This document shows positions 23,384 to 34,816 of a stretch of DNA of 64,000 nucleotides, in pieces (position 1 is the stretch's first letter; each line of letters starts with the position of its first letter). This DNA is from Juglans regia (lineage: Eukaryota; Streptophyta; Magnoliopsida; Fagales; Juglandaceae): contig NC_049901.1 of assembly GCF_001411555.2 (NCBI RefSeq), positions 35,040,838 to 35,104,837 of the forward strand, in the 5' to 3' direction. The notes beneath the pieces were generated by a model, which worked only from the letters and a program-made list of their open reading frames with translations, had not been told where the DNA came from and ran no database searches. Made by a program: the position numbers and the translations under genes.

Positions 23384-25004
23384 ATGCCGCCAAAACGACA
23401 ACGAAGAAATGTGCCTCCGCCAAGTCCAAGTCCTGAATCCATTCCTGAAGATCAAGCTAACACAGAAGAGAACAACAGCTAGTCGACAGCTACCAGTAAG
23501 GAAATATTGTCGCTGATAATTATATATATAGTTAATACTTTTGTCTCAATAACTATATAATTATAATTATACTATCTATTATCATGTAGTTGATGCATCT
23601 GCACGTCACGGTCGTGGCTATACACATGGAATCTCTTTTTAAAAGAATAGAAGGCACGGAAAACTGAAGATCACAATTCCTGCTAATTCCACTGGAGGAG
23701 TACTAGATGATAGTGCAGTAACGCTTTCCTCCTATATTGGCACAGTAGTTCGAGCTTATGTTCCATTTTATGTGCGCTCATGGCGAGATGTTCCGAATGA
23801 GATTAAGGAACACATTCGAAGTCGTGTGCTGGTGAGTTTACTTTTCAGTACATTTTTTTCACCTAGATTAGTATATTATATTTTTGACCTGATTCTCTTG
23901 TTAGGATGAATTCGACCTCGACTTTGGTCGTAGCGAGGATTTAAGAACCGTGAATGAGTTGATGGCTACACTATTCCGTCGTCACAAAGGACGATGCCAT
24001 GACCACTTCAAGAAGTTTGAGACGTTGGAAGAGGCTGTGCAGTCTCCTTTTCAGCATATGAAATTAGATTATTGGAGAAAGTGTTGTGATCTTTTTGTAT
24101 CTCCAGACTATCAGGTATTTTACATTTATATATTTTAATTATTTACATTCATATCCATTCTATATATTATATGTATACATATTACAATTAACATTCTTAA
24201 TATATTTTGTAGCACTTGAGTTCTACAAATGCACAGAATAGATCCACTCTAACTGTCCACCATCGTGTCGGTTCAAGGTCATTCCACCGTCTTGCTGAAA
24301 AAACAGTAATTAAAAAATTATAGAATTCATTTATTTTCCTGATATTCTTTTATTTAAGTACTGACATCATCTTTTTAAAATTGCTAATGTCGCTTTGTTA
24401 GAAACGTGATGATTCTGAAAACTTTTCTCTCATTCATATCTATGCTGCTGCTCACACTAATGATCATAATGAGTGGATGGATCCTGTCGTTGTAGATAAT
24501 TATGTAAGCAGTGTTAATTTTGTTAAATAAATTATTTATATAACATTTGAATAATTTATTTTTTATTTCTATTTCTTTTAATACATTACTAATTATTTAC
24601 GATCATTACCTTTTAAATTGAAGGGAAAAATGATGGAGATGAAGTCGACTTCTGAGGAATCCTCTCCTAGTGACATAGACATATTCACGCAAGTGCTCGG
24701 GCTGCAGTCTGGTATGGCAAGAGGTTTGGGAAGATCTATTAAGCATAGATGTTCATCCTCCTCAACCTCGTCGGCTTCACAAATTAATAATTTTACGGCA
24801 GATTTAGAAGATGCACGGCGTGAGAATGAGTATATGAGGTCGAAACAGCAAGAGTTAGAGTCTCTCTTAGAACGACAGTCTCATTTAGAGACGCGTTTGC
24901 AGGACCAACAGAGAGACCAGGAGGAAAGAATACGCAGTGAAGTGCAAGAGAAAGTGCAACGGGAGATGATGGTGCAAATGGAGCGTGTTATGTCGTTGCA
25001 ATAG
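23384..25004 (+). pseudogene. TNP1-like (Ptta/En/Spm) transposase gene of CACTA-1
   Basis: About six exons with GT-AG borders: 23384-23495 (MPPKRQRRNVPPPSPSP), 23590-23831, about 23905-24114, about 24213-24310, about 24401-24504 and about 24624-25004. The protein has a basic Pro-rich start, HGRGYTHGISF and SWRDVPNEIKEHIRSRVL, DFGRSEDL, SRSFHRLAE, then VLGLQSGMARGLG and a long coiled coil rich in Glu, Gln and Arg. This order is that of plant Ptta/En/Spm (Transposase_24) proteins, thought to bind subterminal repeats like TNPA. Stops at 23480 (TAG) and 23640 (TAA) break it. It begins only about 100 bp after the TNP2-like gene, in the same direction. Confidence 0.85.
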
Positions 25005-25169
25005 AATCGGGTGGGTAAAGGAAAAAGAAGAAATAAATTTTATCAGTATTTCTGGCTAGTTTTAATATCTAATTTTGTACTTTTATAAGACATTGTTACT
25101 TGTTAATTGATGATATGTAATATGATACAATCAGTATTATGTTTTTAAATTTTATGAAATTAGTATTTC

Positions 25170-25849
25170 TGATCTGTACGTTTGAATGTAAATAAAAATC
25201 ATTCGAACGTTGGTTCACATTCGAACAAACGTTCGAACCTAAATACATAAATTAAATCGTTCGAATGTCAAACTCTACGTTCGAACATCCTCACGCTAAA
25301 ACAAACAAACCGTTCAAACGATAAACCGATTAACGTTTGAACAAAGAACTTGCATTCGAACGCTCCTTCGTTTACATTCGAAATAACGTCCGAACTTTAA
25401 AAGCGTTACGTTTGAACATTTACGTTTACGTTCAAACGAAAAGTTGAACGTTTATTGTAATTAACATTCAGACACATTAACATTCGAATGTAAATATGAT
25501 ACGTTCGAACGATAATCAACGAACGTCAAATTCTCTCATTCGAATGTCAATCGGTCAGGTTAATGTCCAAACGTTTAATTTTACGTCTGAACGTGACTTT
25601 CTGTGACAGTTCCCAACCGTCACAAAAAAATGAACGTTCGAATGTTGTACCGAACAGACACTTCCAACCGTCACTAAAAATATTTTTTGTGACGGTTGAA
25701 CAGTAAACCGTCACCAAATGTTTTCTGTGACGCACTTTAGGTGACGGTCGTGGTGACGGTTTCAAGCCGTCACCAAATATCTTTAGTGACGGTTTGCCAT
25801 TTTTTTATGACAGTTTCCTCTGTCACAAAAGACACATTCTGTTGTAATG
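25170..25849. repeat. Right subterminal repeats of CACTA-1
   Basis: Mirror of the left end. Palindrome-type copies (GTTCGAACG variants; exact at 25502) lie at 25180-25640, then GTGACGGTT motifs in both orientations lie between 25600 and 25800. The two motif types keep the same inner/outer order at both ends. Confidence 0.8.
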
Positions 25850-25852
25850 AAT

Positions 25853-26723
25853 GTTCATAACAGATTAGGGTAACAAATTGTAAAATATTTAGGGTACGTA
25901 ACATATTATCCAAAATCTGAACTCGTGTGTGTGTGTATCATGCATGGTGCTTGTATATTTGCTCAAAGTTTAACCAATTAAATTTGAATATCATCCAATA
26001 TGAGTTTGTTCTAAACAAACTTCGAGTTTAAGTGCATGCAAAACCTAGTTTATTGCTTGCAATAGATTTTTTTCTCAGCAACAAAAGTTTTGCCCAGCCC
26101 TAGAATGGTATACAAGAAATAGTGGACAATAACAAGAACACGTGCAAGTGCTTACACGGCTATTGATCAGGAAAAGTATTTCTTGCTGGTTTTGGAAACA
26201 TGTTTTGTGAGACAATATTGTGAAATATATATGCCAAGATCAGTTCCACATATTCTTTTATGAGATCAAATTTTATATGCAGTACTCTAAGAGTACTGTG
26301 TAAGTCTCGCGTACCTCCAATGAAAAAAGTGAATAAATCTAGAATTCACGTGAAAATTATTGTTTTTATTGACGAATCTCACATTTTTTCAAAAAGAGTG
26401 CATATGACTTGCACACCTTAAGACTATATCTAATTATATATTTACTCTTCTTTTAAAGATCATTGCACCATGACCGGGTAAAGTGGGTAGCTAACAAAAG
26501 CTCTAATCCCTTTGGTCTTGTTCATGGCTGTGCATGATAGACATGATTGAAATTAAGCTTTCTTCACTTGTTCAATCCAATTAAAATTTGAGGGAGTACT
26601 CCAACTAATCTCTTTCATTATCTTCAACTTTGTGCATCAATCTCACAAGTGGGGGAGATATAATTCCCAACAAACTTTCAACTTTGTGCATCAATCTCAC
26701 AAATTATAGAAGGAGATATAATT
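25853..26723. other. Tail of copy A, no gene seen
   Basis: Non-coding AT-rich DNA that matches 34817-35659 in copy B nearly base for base. It carries a short duplicated phrase of about 60 bp near 26627-26730 at the A/B joint. Confidence 0.6.
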
Positions 26724-26793
26724 CCCAAAACCATCAACACCTATGACGTGTGTGTGACAGTGTGTGTGTGTACCTGAATTCCACCCAGCCACG

Positions 26794-27132
26794 CTAGGCA
26801 TCATCTTTCTCCCCTCTTTCAGATTTCATAGACCTAAACCGGAGGTTCATCCGTTCTTCATACTCCCTAATTTGGACCTCCATCACAGCCAACAACCCCC
26901 ATCCCAGCTCTTCGCACCTGGTCTTGTACATTTCCAACTGATCAATTAGATTATTGACAAAGGGAGAGCGCGTTGACGACTCTGATATGTATAACTGAAA
27001 CACTCATCCCTCTAACATATCCAAACCGTTGCCCGAGTACCTATTTGAACACGTTCTTCGCAACTTAATTCCTTGGAGGTTTCGCTCAGGTCTCTCTCTT
27101 TCCATAGAGACGCTATCTTCTTCTGGCACAAT
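26794..27132 (-). pseudogene. C-terminal fragment of a TNP1-like transposase, copy B
   Basis: Duplicate of the fragment at 8311-8640. The tail ends KSERGEKDDA, with small substitutions and one extra residue in the coiled-coil part. CACTA-2 has inserted at its upstream edge, exactly where copy A continues into the homologous sequence. Confidence 0.5.
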
Positions 27133-28460
27133 CACTACAACATATACTACTTTTTTCCAAGAGGAACTATGGTCAAAAAAAATATATACTTGGTGATAAA
27201 AAGTTTTTTCTCACCAAATTGATCCGTGGCAGCTTGGTGGCATATAACTGGTGAAGTAAGCCTCTTTTTCTACCAAAAGTTTAATTCATGACAAAAAAAT
27301 ATTTTTCTCCACGACATTAATGGCGGAGAAAACATACAAAATTTTGTGACAAATAGTACCAGATGGTGGAAATATATATTTTCCACAAAGTATTTTGTCA
27401 AAAATACTTATTTATGAAGAAATTTTATCGTGGAAAATAATTACATCCGGCAAAAAAAAGTATTTGCCACGAGTTTCATTCGCGGCAAATGCTAAGAGAT
27501 TTCAGAAAAAAAAAAACAATTGTCAAATAAAAAAAAGACTGAGCAAAAAATAATCATAACAAATAGTCTGATAGAGGCTATAATTATTATATCCGAACCA
27601 ATGACAGATTATAACTAACCCAAACAACTACATTTAATTAAAATTTGTTTATAATTAAACTACATTTAATTTAATTAATCAATGAAAAAATGCATAAGTT
27701 TTCTAAACTAAGCCCCAAATCAAAGTGATGATGATGCAACTACACAGTTTAAATGTGACAATATTGAACACAAAAAAAATCTAAAAGCATACTAGGAGTA
27801 ATTGTTTCTTGACTATATGGCACACCTGAGAACATATTAGATGGACATTGGGGGAATCAGTTGGAAATGAAAATCTCACACTTGGATTCAGTTATATAAC
27901 TAGTTTCCAGGTTAAAATTATGGTAAAAATGCTCTTTCTATAATTGATTCATAGGTGCTAACAATAGGCTTGAAAATATAAATATTCTATGAAACAAAAG
28001 ATCACACTTAGAATTATACTTTATATGGAGCTGGGCAAGTTTGATTTCATGCGTTTTCAAAATCCCCCATTAGCTAGCTTTACAGAACCAAGTTTTTTAT
28101 TTTTAAGGTAATCAAGAAGTTTTATTTATAAGAGAAGGCCAAGTCCAAGTACACATGAATTATACATGAGAACAAAACCAAGTATTTTATAAGAAAATGA
28201 TAGATCAAAAGCAGAGAATCAGGTATAAAGCCTGTTTACCTTGCCCCCTAACTCGTATAATGAAAGATGACAATAAATTTAACCGTGCCCTCTAACTCTT
28301 AACTGAAAGATGATATTATCACTGCCACCGCCAGTGTAAAGCAAATAATAGCACTTGGAAATACAATAATGTAAGATGTTTAAAAGTAAAGAAAAGTGAC
28401 CAAGCAACCCAAATGATGAATTGAATAAGTTCATCCTGAGATATTTTTCACCCTAGTTAC

Positions 28461-28505
28461 CTTCAATGGGACACCATTAACCTCCATGTCAACATACAAC
28501 ATAAC
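28461..28505 (-). pseudogene. DDI1: Captured DDI1 exon (protease-domain start)
   Basis: 45 bp bounded by an AG acceptor (TTTCAG) and a GT donor (AAG then GTAACT). It reads VMLYVDMEVNGVPLK, the start of the retropepsin-like domain of the ubiquitin-receptor protease DDI1, just before its catalytic DSGA motif. The exon with the catalytic Asp is absent here, so the fragment cannot be active. Confidence 0.8.
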
Positions 28506-28609
28506 CTGAAATACAGAGCCATAGGGTAAAAGTGAAGGTATTTATGCAAAATTATATCAAATAAATGGAGATTTATGATAATAAAATTGTAAATGATGAT
28601 TTTTATTAC

Positions 28610-28694
28610 CCTGTTATAAACTTCTGCAAACTTTTTGTTACCAAGTCTAGGAGACCCAAAGTTATACATAGTCAAAGCAATTGCCCCACACCTC
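28610..28694 (-). pseudogene. Captured class 3 lipase exon
   Basis: 85 bp with plausible AG acceptor and GT donor. It reads CGAIALTMYNFGSPRLGNKK followed by FAEVYN, the strongly conserved stretch of plant class 3 lipases in which the GSPR-GN segment precedes the catalytic Asp region. The catalytic Ser (GHSLGG) is not nearby. It lies between the two DDI1 exon fragments, so it comes from a second gene. Confidence 0.8.
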
Positions 28695-29142
28695 CTTATA
28701 CACACAAAAAAAAAAAAAAAGGAAAAGGAAAATAGATAGTTAAGTTTCATTGCAATTACTCTCAAAACTCACTACATTAAAAATTACTACAAATGCATAA
28801 GTACTAATTTTACTAGGATCAAGTAATCTCTATCAACATAGCTTGATCATTCAACTTAATTATCAATATCTTGTAATGCTACATATCAAGCCAAACCCTA
28901 AATATATGAGCTAGGAGCTACATGTTCAAACCACTAAAACAAAGTTTGGAAAATCTGTACACACACATGGTTTGAAACATAATATTCTTCTAATTATTCT
29001 AAGAAATCATAGCTTACTTTAGTTCAATAGCTACTAGAAAAACTACCACATATGATGAAACTATCATAACAAATCAGTTGGGAGGAAGCATTTTATGCAT
29101 TGTCACTAGAAAAACTATCACATATGATGAAATAAAACTGAC

Positions 29143-29208
29143 CTGGCAAATGGCAGCTTCAATTTTCTTTTGTGCTTCAACATCAAAAGCATCTGCATAA
29201 AGAAGGGC
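29143..29208 (-). pseudogene. DDI1: Captured DDI1 exon (linker before the protease domain)
   Basis: 66 bp, 22 codons, bounded by AG acceptor and CAG/GTCAGT donor. It reads LLYADAFDVEAQKKIEAAI, the segment that in plant DDI1 directly precedes the protease domain. The exon that should follow (KGIDENW... region) is missing, and a lipase exon lies in its place. Confidence 0.8.
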
Positions 29209-29599
29209 CTATATCACAAAATAAAACAGACATATATATCAGTTTCTTACCTATAAAAAACTACTGAAAAATAAAAACTTAAAGAATTTCTAGAAGCTTC
29301 TCCATCTACTAATCGCCAACAACTTAAATTGCTCTTGTTAGAACTTACAAATATTTTTTTTTTCTAATCTAGCTTACAATTTCAAGAGCTTGATCACACT
29401 ACATTGAGAGAATAAAATTTATGCCACTATGAGAGCTTAACTAAAGCAAAACAGAAATAGATCCTTCACGAATAATATTATAGTGAAAGACTCGCAATAA
29501 TATTAGTCTAAAATAAACATATCAAAATAAACACATTGGGCTAAGGGCTAAGACAATACGAAGCAGTGGCAAGAAATGTGGAATTGAACACAATGGTAG

Positions 29600-29672
29600 A
29601 AAAAATGCTCACCCTAATGTTAAATCTCTTCTTTATCTGCGTACAGAAAAAGCCCAAATATGCTCCATGTTC
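29600..29672 (-). other. Exon-like open segment in CACTA-2, origin unknown
   Basis: The reverse strand reads DEHGAYLGFFCTQIKKRFNI and ends at AG/GTGAGC, a good splice donor. I do not recognise the protein. It may be a third captured exon. Confidence 0.35.
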
Positions 29673-29759
29673 ATCACAAAATCTGTACTAGGGACAAATG
29701 CAACATCAAATACACTGTCACCCACAAGAGTAATAAAACTATGAATAAGTAAACAACAA

Positions 29760-30180
29760 AGAAAGAGAGAAAATAGAGAAGAGAAAGAGGGAAAACAGAG
29801 AAATCCGAGAGAGAGAGAGAGAGAGAGAAGTGAGACCAGATTCGGGGAAAATGAAAGAGATCGGCGTGGGGGCTGGGGGAGAAGGAAGGGGTGGCCGTCA
29901 AAGTGAGGTGACGGTGACGTGGGCGGCAGCGGAGGCGACGCTGGGCAGCGGCAACCATGGGAAACTTGAGAGAGAAGAAGCTACCGGAAGAAGAGGGAGG
30001 GGGAGATCGGCGTCCACTGGAGGGTAGGAGGAGGAGGTGGCCGGTGAGGTGGGGTCGTTGGCGACGGGTTGTGTGCGTCAGACGCTTCAGCGAGAAGTGG
30101 GATTAGGGAGAGAGAGAGACAGGGGCGCGGGGAGGGGAGGGGGAAAATGGCTGAAGGGAAAGGAATTCCTGAGTTTAAAT
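29760..30180 (-). other. GC-rich GA-tract zone in CACTA-2
   Basis: Purine-rich on the + strand with a (GA)n tract at 29808-29828, then GC-rich to about 30140. On the - strand it lies upstream of all the captured exons, as a promoter or 5' leader would. It may be the 5' part of one of the captured genes. Confidence 0.35.
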
Positions 30181-30670
30181 TGTATTATCTTTTGCCGCGA
30201 TCTTAACTCGCCGCAAAAACCAGAAACTATCGCCGCAAAGGGTCCCTAGAATAAAAAAATATTTTAGAGATGTTTATTTATGGTGATAAGTAGTAGTTGT
30301 AAAAAGCCAATAACCTCTTCGCAAAAATTAATATTCCACTAGAGAACAATATGTGTGGTATGATTGTTTGCGGCGAGAAAACATCGCCGCAAAAAGCTAG
30401 TTATTTTGTTGCAAAAAACTATTTACCCACAAAAAGAATGCATTTTTGATAAATTTATTTGCGGTGACTTTTTATCGTAAAAAAAAAAAGCATTTATTTC
30501 ATCACAAAAATGGTTTTTCCCACAACATTTTACTGGCCGATGTGATTCCGTGATAAAAGGCTTGTTTTTTTTTTCACGAGCAATTTTCGTGTCATCAACA
30601 CACTATTTACCACGATCGTATATCGTGGAAAAAGAATTGGTGGGAAAAGCCCACATTTGTTGTAGTGAAT

Positions 30671-32942
30671 GTAGCACATTTGGATAAGTCCCATTAACTA
30701 TATAACACCCAATATGGTTTCCTATATTAAGATGACAGTTTATTATATACCATCTTGGAATAGACGTAGATCATGAAGATTCTGCCACGATCTCTCTCTT
30801 TCACGCTGCAAAATGTTTGTAGCAAAATCATCATTACAATGAGCAATTAATAATAAGCTATCGTACTACGAATAGATCAATTAGATGGACAACCATGCGA
30901 CCCTTACATTCTCTTGGATGAGCCTTAGAAATGACTTTGATCCTGATACATGGTTTGAGCGTGGTGTGTCTCAATTCTTTTTATTTTGGCTCGATAGTTT
31001 CTGTGAACACAACCATATATAAGGGACAAGTAATTCCATACACACGATGTAGATCTAATAATCACAATGACATGTCTCTTCAATTTCTGAAATTCTCCTT
31101 GATGGTTTCTTTTTCAGATTTTACCATGCACGCATAACACTTTCATTAATATCTCCTTCTATTTCACTAAAAGATGTACATCTAAACGCAGGACAAACCA
31201 AAACAGGTTATCACTAGTCCCGGTAACATGCCAAATATAGCTTAACAATAATAAAAGCTATAACTAGAATAATTGAACTTTCTCAATTTTCATATGCAAA
31301 CATGAGTGGCTTTCAATATTAAAAAAAAAAATCAATACACATTCATTGATGGGAGTGTCTCCAACTCCGGACTTATTCTTTCAAAATAATTATTTCAAAG
31401 ACCGTATGCTTATAATTCATGTCATATGGCACTATATAATCATTTGGCATATATATATATATATGAACATATATACCTATTAATTACCAGAAATTATGGG
31501 GTTGCCCAACGTGCACACAGTCTCTGTCAAACAGGTGCATCGACCAACTTTCACCCAAGCCAACACCACTTCATGTTTTTCGAATCTCTCGTACTCGACA
31601 TACATTTCAACGTATTATAACTTATTTGCAGCTGCTCCCTCACACATCCACGGTGATTTCCCTTTTCCCAATCCAAAACAAAAGGGAAATTTCCCTCCAA
31701 GTTTCAAGGCTTTTTATATGAAGCATTATGAGAGTGAAGGAAAATTTAGAGAATTTAACACAACCAGGATAAAGTGGACATTGGGAATCGTGAAATAAAT
31801 GCTCGACGTTTGAGGGTTCAGACCCACTACGTTTCGGACCCTCTTCACTGTAGAGTGGATCAGAAGGAGCAGTACAAAAGTTTCTTTGGCAAGGGATATC
31901 GTCTAACGTTACATGTCATCATCATATTCTCGTTCATCCATGCTAGGAATGTTGTCATTGTTCGTATTGTCGGTGCCAAAATCATCGTTCTCCCCATGGA
32001 ATATCCAGTGGGTGTAGTTTCGACCATGGTGGTAGGATAGTAATAGTTAATTATAAAGACATCTCCGACAGACATGGACACCTAATGAGATTGCTTCCAA
32101 ATGAGTGGCTTTGAGCTAGGGCCAAGAAATTCTGAACCCCGCATTATAGGCTTGGTCCCCAAACCTGTTGGTATTATTCATCCAAACCTTATCCATGTTC
32201 AATGTACGTACCTTTTAACAAACCAAAAGGAAGTATCGCGATGATGGCATAAAAAGGAGGTTAAAATAAATTAAAGACTTTCATATATTTTCAATTACAA
32301 CATAAATCATGCCATACATTAGGGGGCAGGGTTTTGCCCGTGATGATGCTCATGATTTGAACATGGATGTGCATACTCTGTTATGCAAAGCCTAGATCCA
32401 CACACTTATAAAGCCGCCCATTTTATATCTTCTCTCCAAGGGGAAGATATAAAATGGCAAATATGGGTAACATGGATATATAAAAGTGGGTATTTAATGA
32501 CGGATAAAGGAGAGAGTTCCTTTATCCAATGAAGCAAACATATGGAATGCAAGGTTATAATGGAACTTCTAGATATTGCTTGACTAGCGAGTCTGTCGTC
32601 TCCACTGCTTTTCCTTTTGTGGGCTACATAAATTGTGCAAATAACGATGGAAGTAGTTACAGATGTGGGTCTAGGGGTGGAAATACATGTCTTCAGTGTA
32701 GGAATTGAAGCATCTCCTTGTGTATGATCGTCTGGAGTAAGTGTAGCATATATATCCACTTAGAAAAAGAGCGCTAGAAATATCTAATTATTTATAACAA
32801 AAGTCTATAACAATAATAAACAAAATGGAGCAATAGGAATATGTAGCAGAGGATAATTTTTCAAAACAAACTTTGTACTGAGTAAGACATAATGACAGAC
32901 TTGAAGTCAAAGGCATGAGGGAGTCCACCCATAATTAGAGAA
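30671..32942. other. Non-coding part of copy B
   Basis: Counterpart of 8643-10900, aligned without large gaps. No gene is recognised. Confidence 0.5.
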
Positions 32943-32945
32943 TTA

Positions 32946-33151
32946 GGCACCGTTTGGATACATAAACACTCTCAACTCTTCTCATCATTATAATTTTTTT
33001 AAATTTTCATACAAAATATAATAAAAAATTCAACTTTTTCAAATCTCAAAACAATAATAATACTAAAAAATAATATTCTAACAATATTTTATTCAACTCA
33101 TATAAAACCATCTCATCTCATCTTATCTCATCTCATTATCCAAACCAACCC
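32946..33151. mobile_element. Tourist-like MITE, copy B
   Basis: Same insertion as in copy A, hence older than the duplication. Ends GGCACCGTTTGGATA and TATCCAAACCAACCC; TTA at 32943-32945 and 33152-33154. Confidence 0.8.
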
Positions 33152-33211
33152 TTAGTCCTTTTCTTGGATGAAAAAAATTAGTTCAAATAAATATCTATAT
33201 AATTTGCAAAA

Positions 33212-34591
33212 GAGTGGTGCTCCAGGCCAATCGAGTGTGAAGATTAATTTCACACCGGCCAATCAATAAGTGCCACGTAGGCATCCCAAAAAGAATTGAA
33301 ATGGACTCGCATATACCTAAAACCTCTCCCTCTCTTTCTTTCTCTTTCTCTCCCTCTCCCTCCCCCATTTGCGCTTATGTAGCAAAAGATCCACAGAGAC
33401 ACTATGGTCCAACCAAGTACCCGTGTAGTCAAGAGCTTCCTCCACCATGCTTTGGGGACTTTCTTCGACCCGATATACTGGTAGTAGTAGTGGATCTTCC
33501 AACTATTTCCCAAGATCTTCTCCCACCATTTTAGCCACATCTTGCCACTATCACCAAGCACACTAGTCTCGGTGTCCACTATTCCACTATTTATGAACCA
33601 GTTCATGGAAATTACAGATACAATCCAATAACATAGCATCAAAAGCAGATGCCCCACCTTTAGGCCAAACCTAACTACGTGAAGCAAACTCATCAGAAAC
33701 AGTTACCAACACAAGGCGGTCGAGAGACCTAGTATCAAATCCACAAAAACATTCTAGTTAAACCCAACATCAAGAAGCGGGTAAAAAACTTGGAAGAAGT
33801 TGAAAGTGAGGAAATGAAGGAGGACGAAACTCACCCATTTCCAAACTCAGAAAAAGTAGGTAGATTGAAAAGTATGTGTAAGTGGAGAGATGCTATCTTA
33901 TCCACCTAGACAACTTCAAAATTGGATTGCAAGAAGAGCCCAGGATTATGGGAGATAAGAATTCATAGACCATAAAAAAAAAAAGGAATCAAGGAATCAC
34001 AAGATTCAGAGTTTCTAATCCCAAACAACTTGATTTTATCTGTAAACTACCAACTAAATCCTAGGACAAGAAATGGGCTAAACTAACCAACAAAGATTCG
34101 AAATGTAGTTAAACCAAATCAGAAAACCAACCCCAAATAAAGAATCTGACAAGAGATTTAGTTTATAGGGGTTTGCAGCCTGCTAAAATCAAACAAGAAC
34201 AAATTTAAGCATATGGTATTAAAGTTTGACTCTTTTGAGTAAACCAACCTTAATAGAACTATGCACAAAAAACAAGAAAGACCGGAAATGGTAGTAGAAG
34301 AAGAAGCAACGATAGGGAGATAAAGAAGGTAAGCAGAGTAAAATCATGGACATTTAGGAAAAAATGAATCAGCGAACAAAGGTTGGAGAAGAATATGGTA
34401 ATGGTGATAGAAATGTCTGCTAGCCTCATCTTGAGTGCAGATGGGGGAGGGAGAGGGAGAGAAAGAAGGAGGGGGAGAGGTTTCGGGTGTATGCGGGTCC
34501 ATTTCAATTCTTTTTGGGATGCCTACGTGGCATTTGTTGATTGACCGGTGTGAAATTAATCTTCACACCTGACCGTCCTCTAGGTTTTCTC
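33212..34591. mobile_element. Mutator-like element, copy B
   Basis: 1380 bp, same insertion as 11169-12764, with TTTGCAAAA at 33203-33211 and 34592-34600. It has one internal unit instead of two. Confidence 0.65.
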
Positions 34592-34816
34592 TTTGCAAAA
34601 TTACCAAAAGACATTGCACAAGAAATGAATAATTAAAGTCAGATTCACATCACACTTTAATTTCTCTTTTCCTTTTTTATCTTTTTTCACAACTCAAATT
34701 TAGGAAAAAGTTAAGGATGTTGACTATGGTAATAGTACAACAACAAAACAGGATTCTTAAAATGAGTGGCAACGGAAGACTCAAAAATGCATGTCACACT
34801 GAACCTCGTGATCAAT

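Larger units (their letters stand above)
12990..25849 (+). mobile_element. CACTA-1: 12.86-kb CACTA (En/Spm) transposon
   Basis: Ends read GACTACAACACAATT on the left and, reversed, CATTACAACAGAATG on the right; each is one base away from CACTACAACA. AAT flanks both sides (12987-12989 and 25850-25852), the 3-bp target duplication typical of CACTA elements. The unoccupied site survives in copy B at 34814-34816 (ATCAATGTTGG), which fixes the ends. From left to right it holds subterminal repeats, an antisense accessory gene, motif clusters, a 177-bp array, a hairpin, TNP2-like and TNP1-like genes and right subterminal repeats. Both terminal CACTA motifs are mutated and all three genes carry stops, so it should be immobile. 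Confidence 0.93.
8259..26723. repeat. Copy A of a tandem segmental duplication (contains CACTA-1)
   Basis: Outside the CACTA-1 insertion (12990-25849) this copy is about 5.6 kb and matches copy B (26724-35659) along its whole length with only scattered differences. Landmarks in the same order in both are the TNP1-like fragment, a long non-coding stretch, a Tourist-like MITE, a Mutator-like element and a 0.9-kb tail. The start and the A/B junction share CCCAAAACC (near 8259 and 26724), so the joint may have formed at microhomology. A short direct repeat of AACTTTGTGCATCAATCTCA sits just before the junction. Confidence 0.92.
27133..30667 (-). mobile_element. CACTA-2: 3.5-kb non-autonomous CACTA element with captured host exons
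   Basis: Begins CACTACAACATATACT and ends ACATTTGTTGTAGTG, so both ends carry perfect CACTACAACA. AAT flanks both sides (27130-27132 and 30668-30670). Copy A keeps the empty site CACAATGTAGC with AAT at 8640-8642. Subterminal zones hold words such as TCGCCGCAAA and TTGCGGCGA in both orientations (27430-27490, 30190-30450). There is no transposase. The middle carries host exon fragments on the - strand and a GC-rich, promoter-like zone at 29760-30180. Intact TIRs mean it could in principle be moved by a related transposase. Confidence 0.93.

Noticed and set aside
28463..28765. Continuous 100-codon minus-strand frame as a small gene
   Set aside because: It runs across real splice borders and a poly-T tract; the coding signal is confined to the lipase exon and, in another frame, the DDI1 exon.
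29830..30249. Gly/Arg-rich open frames on the + strand in CACTA-2
   Set aside because: Low-complexity GA/GC-rich sequence, antisense to the captured exons; more likely captured 5' leader or promoter DNA.
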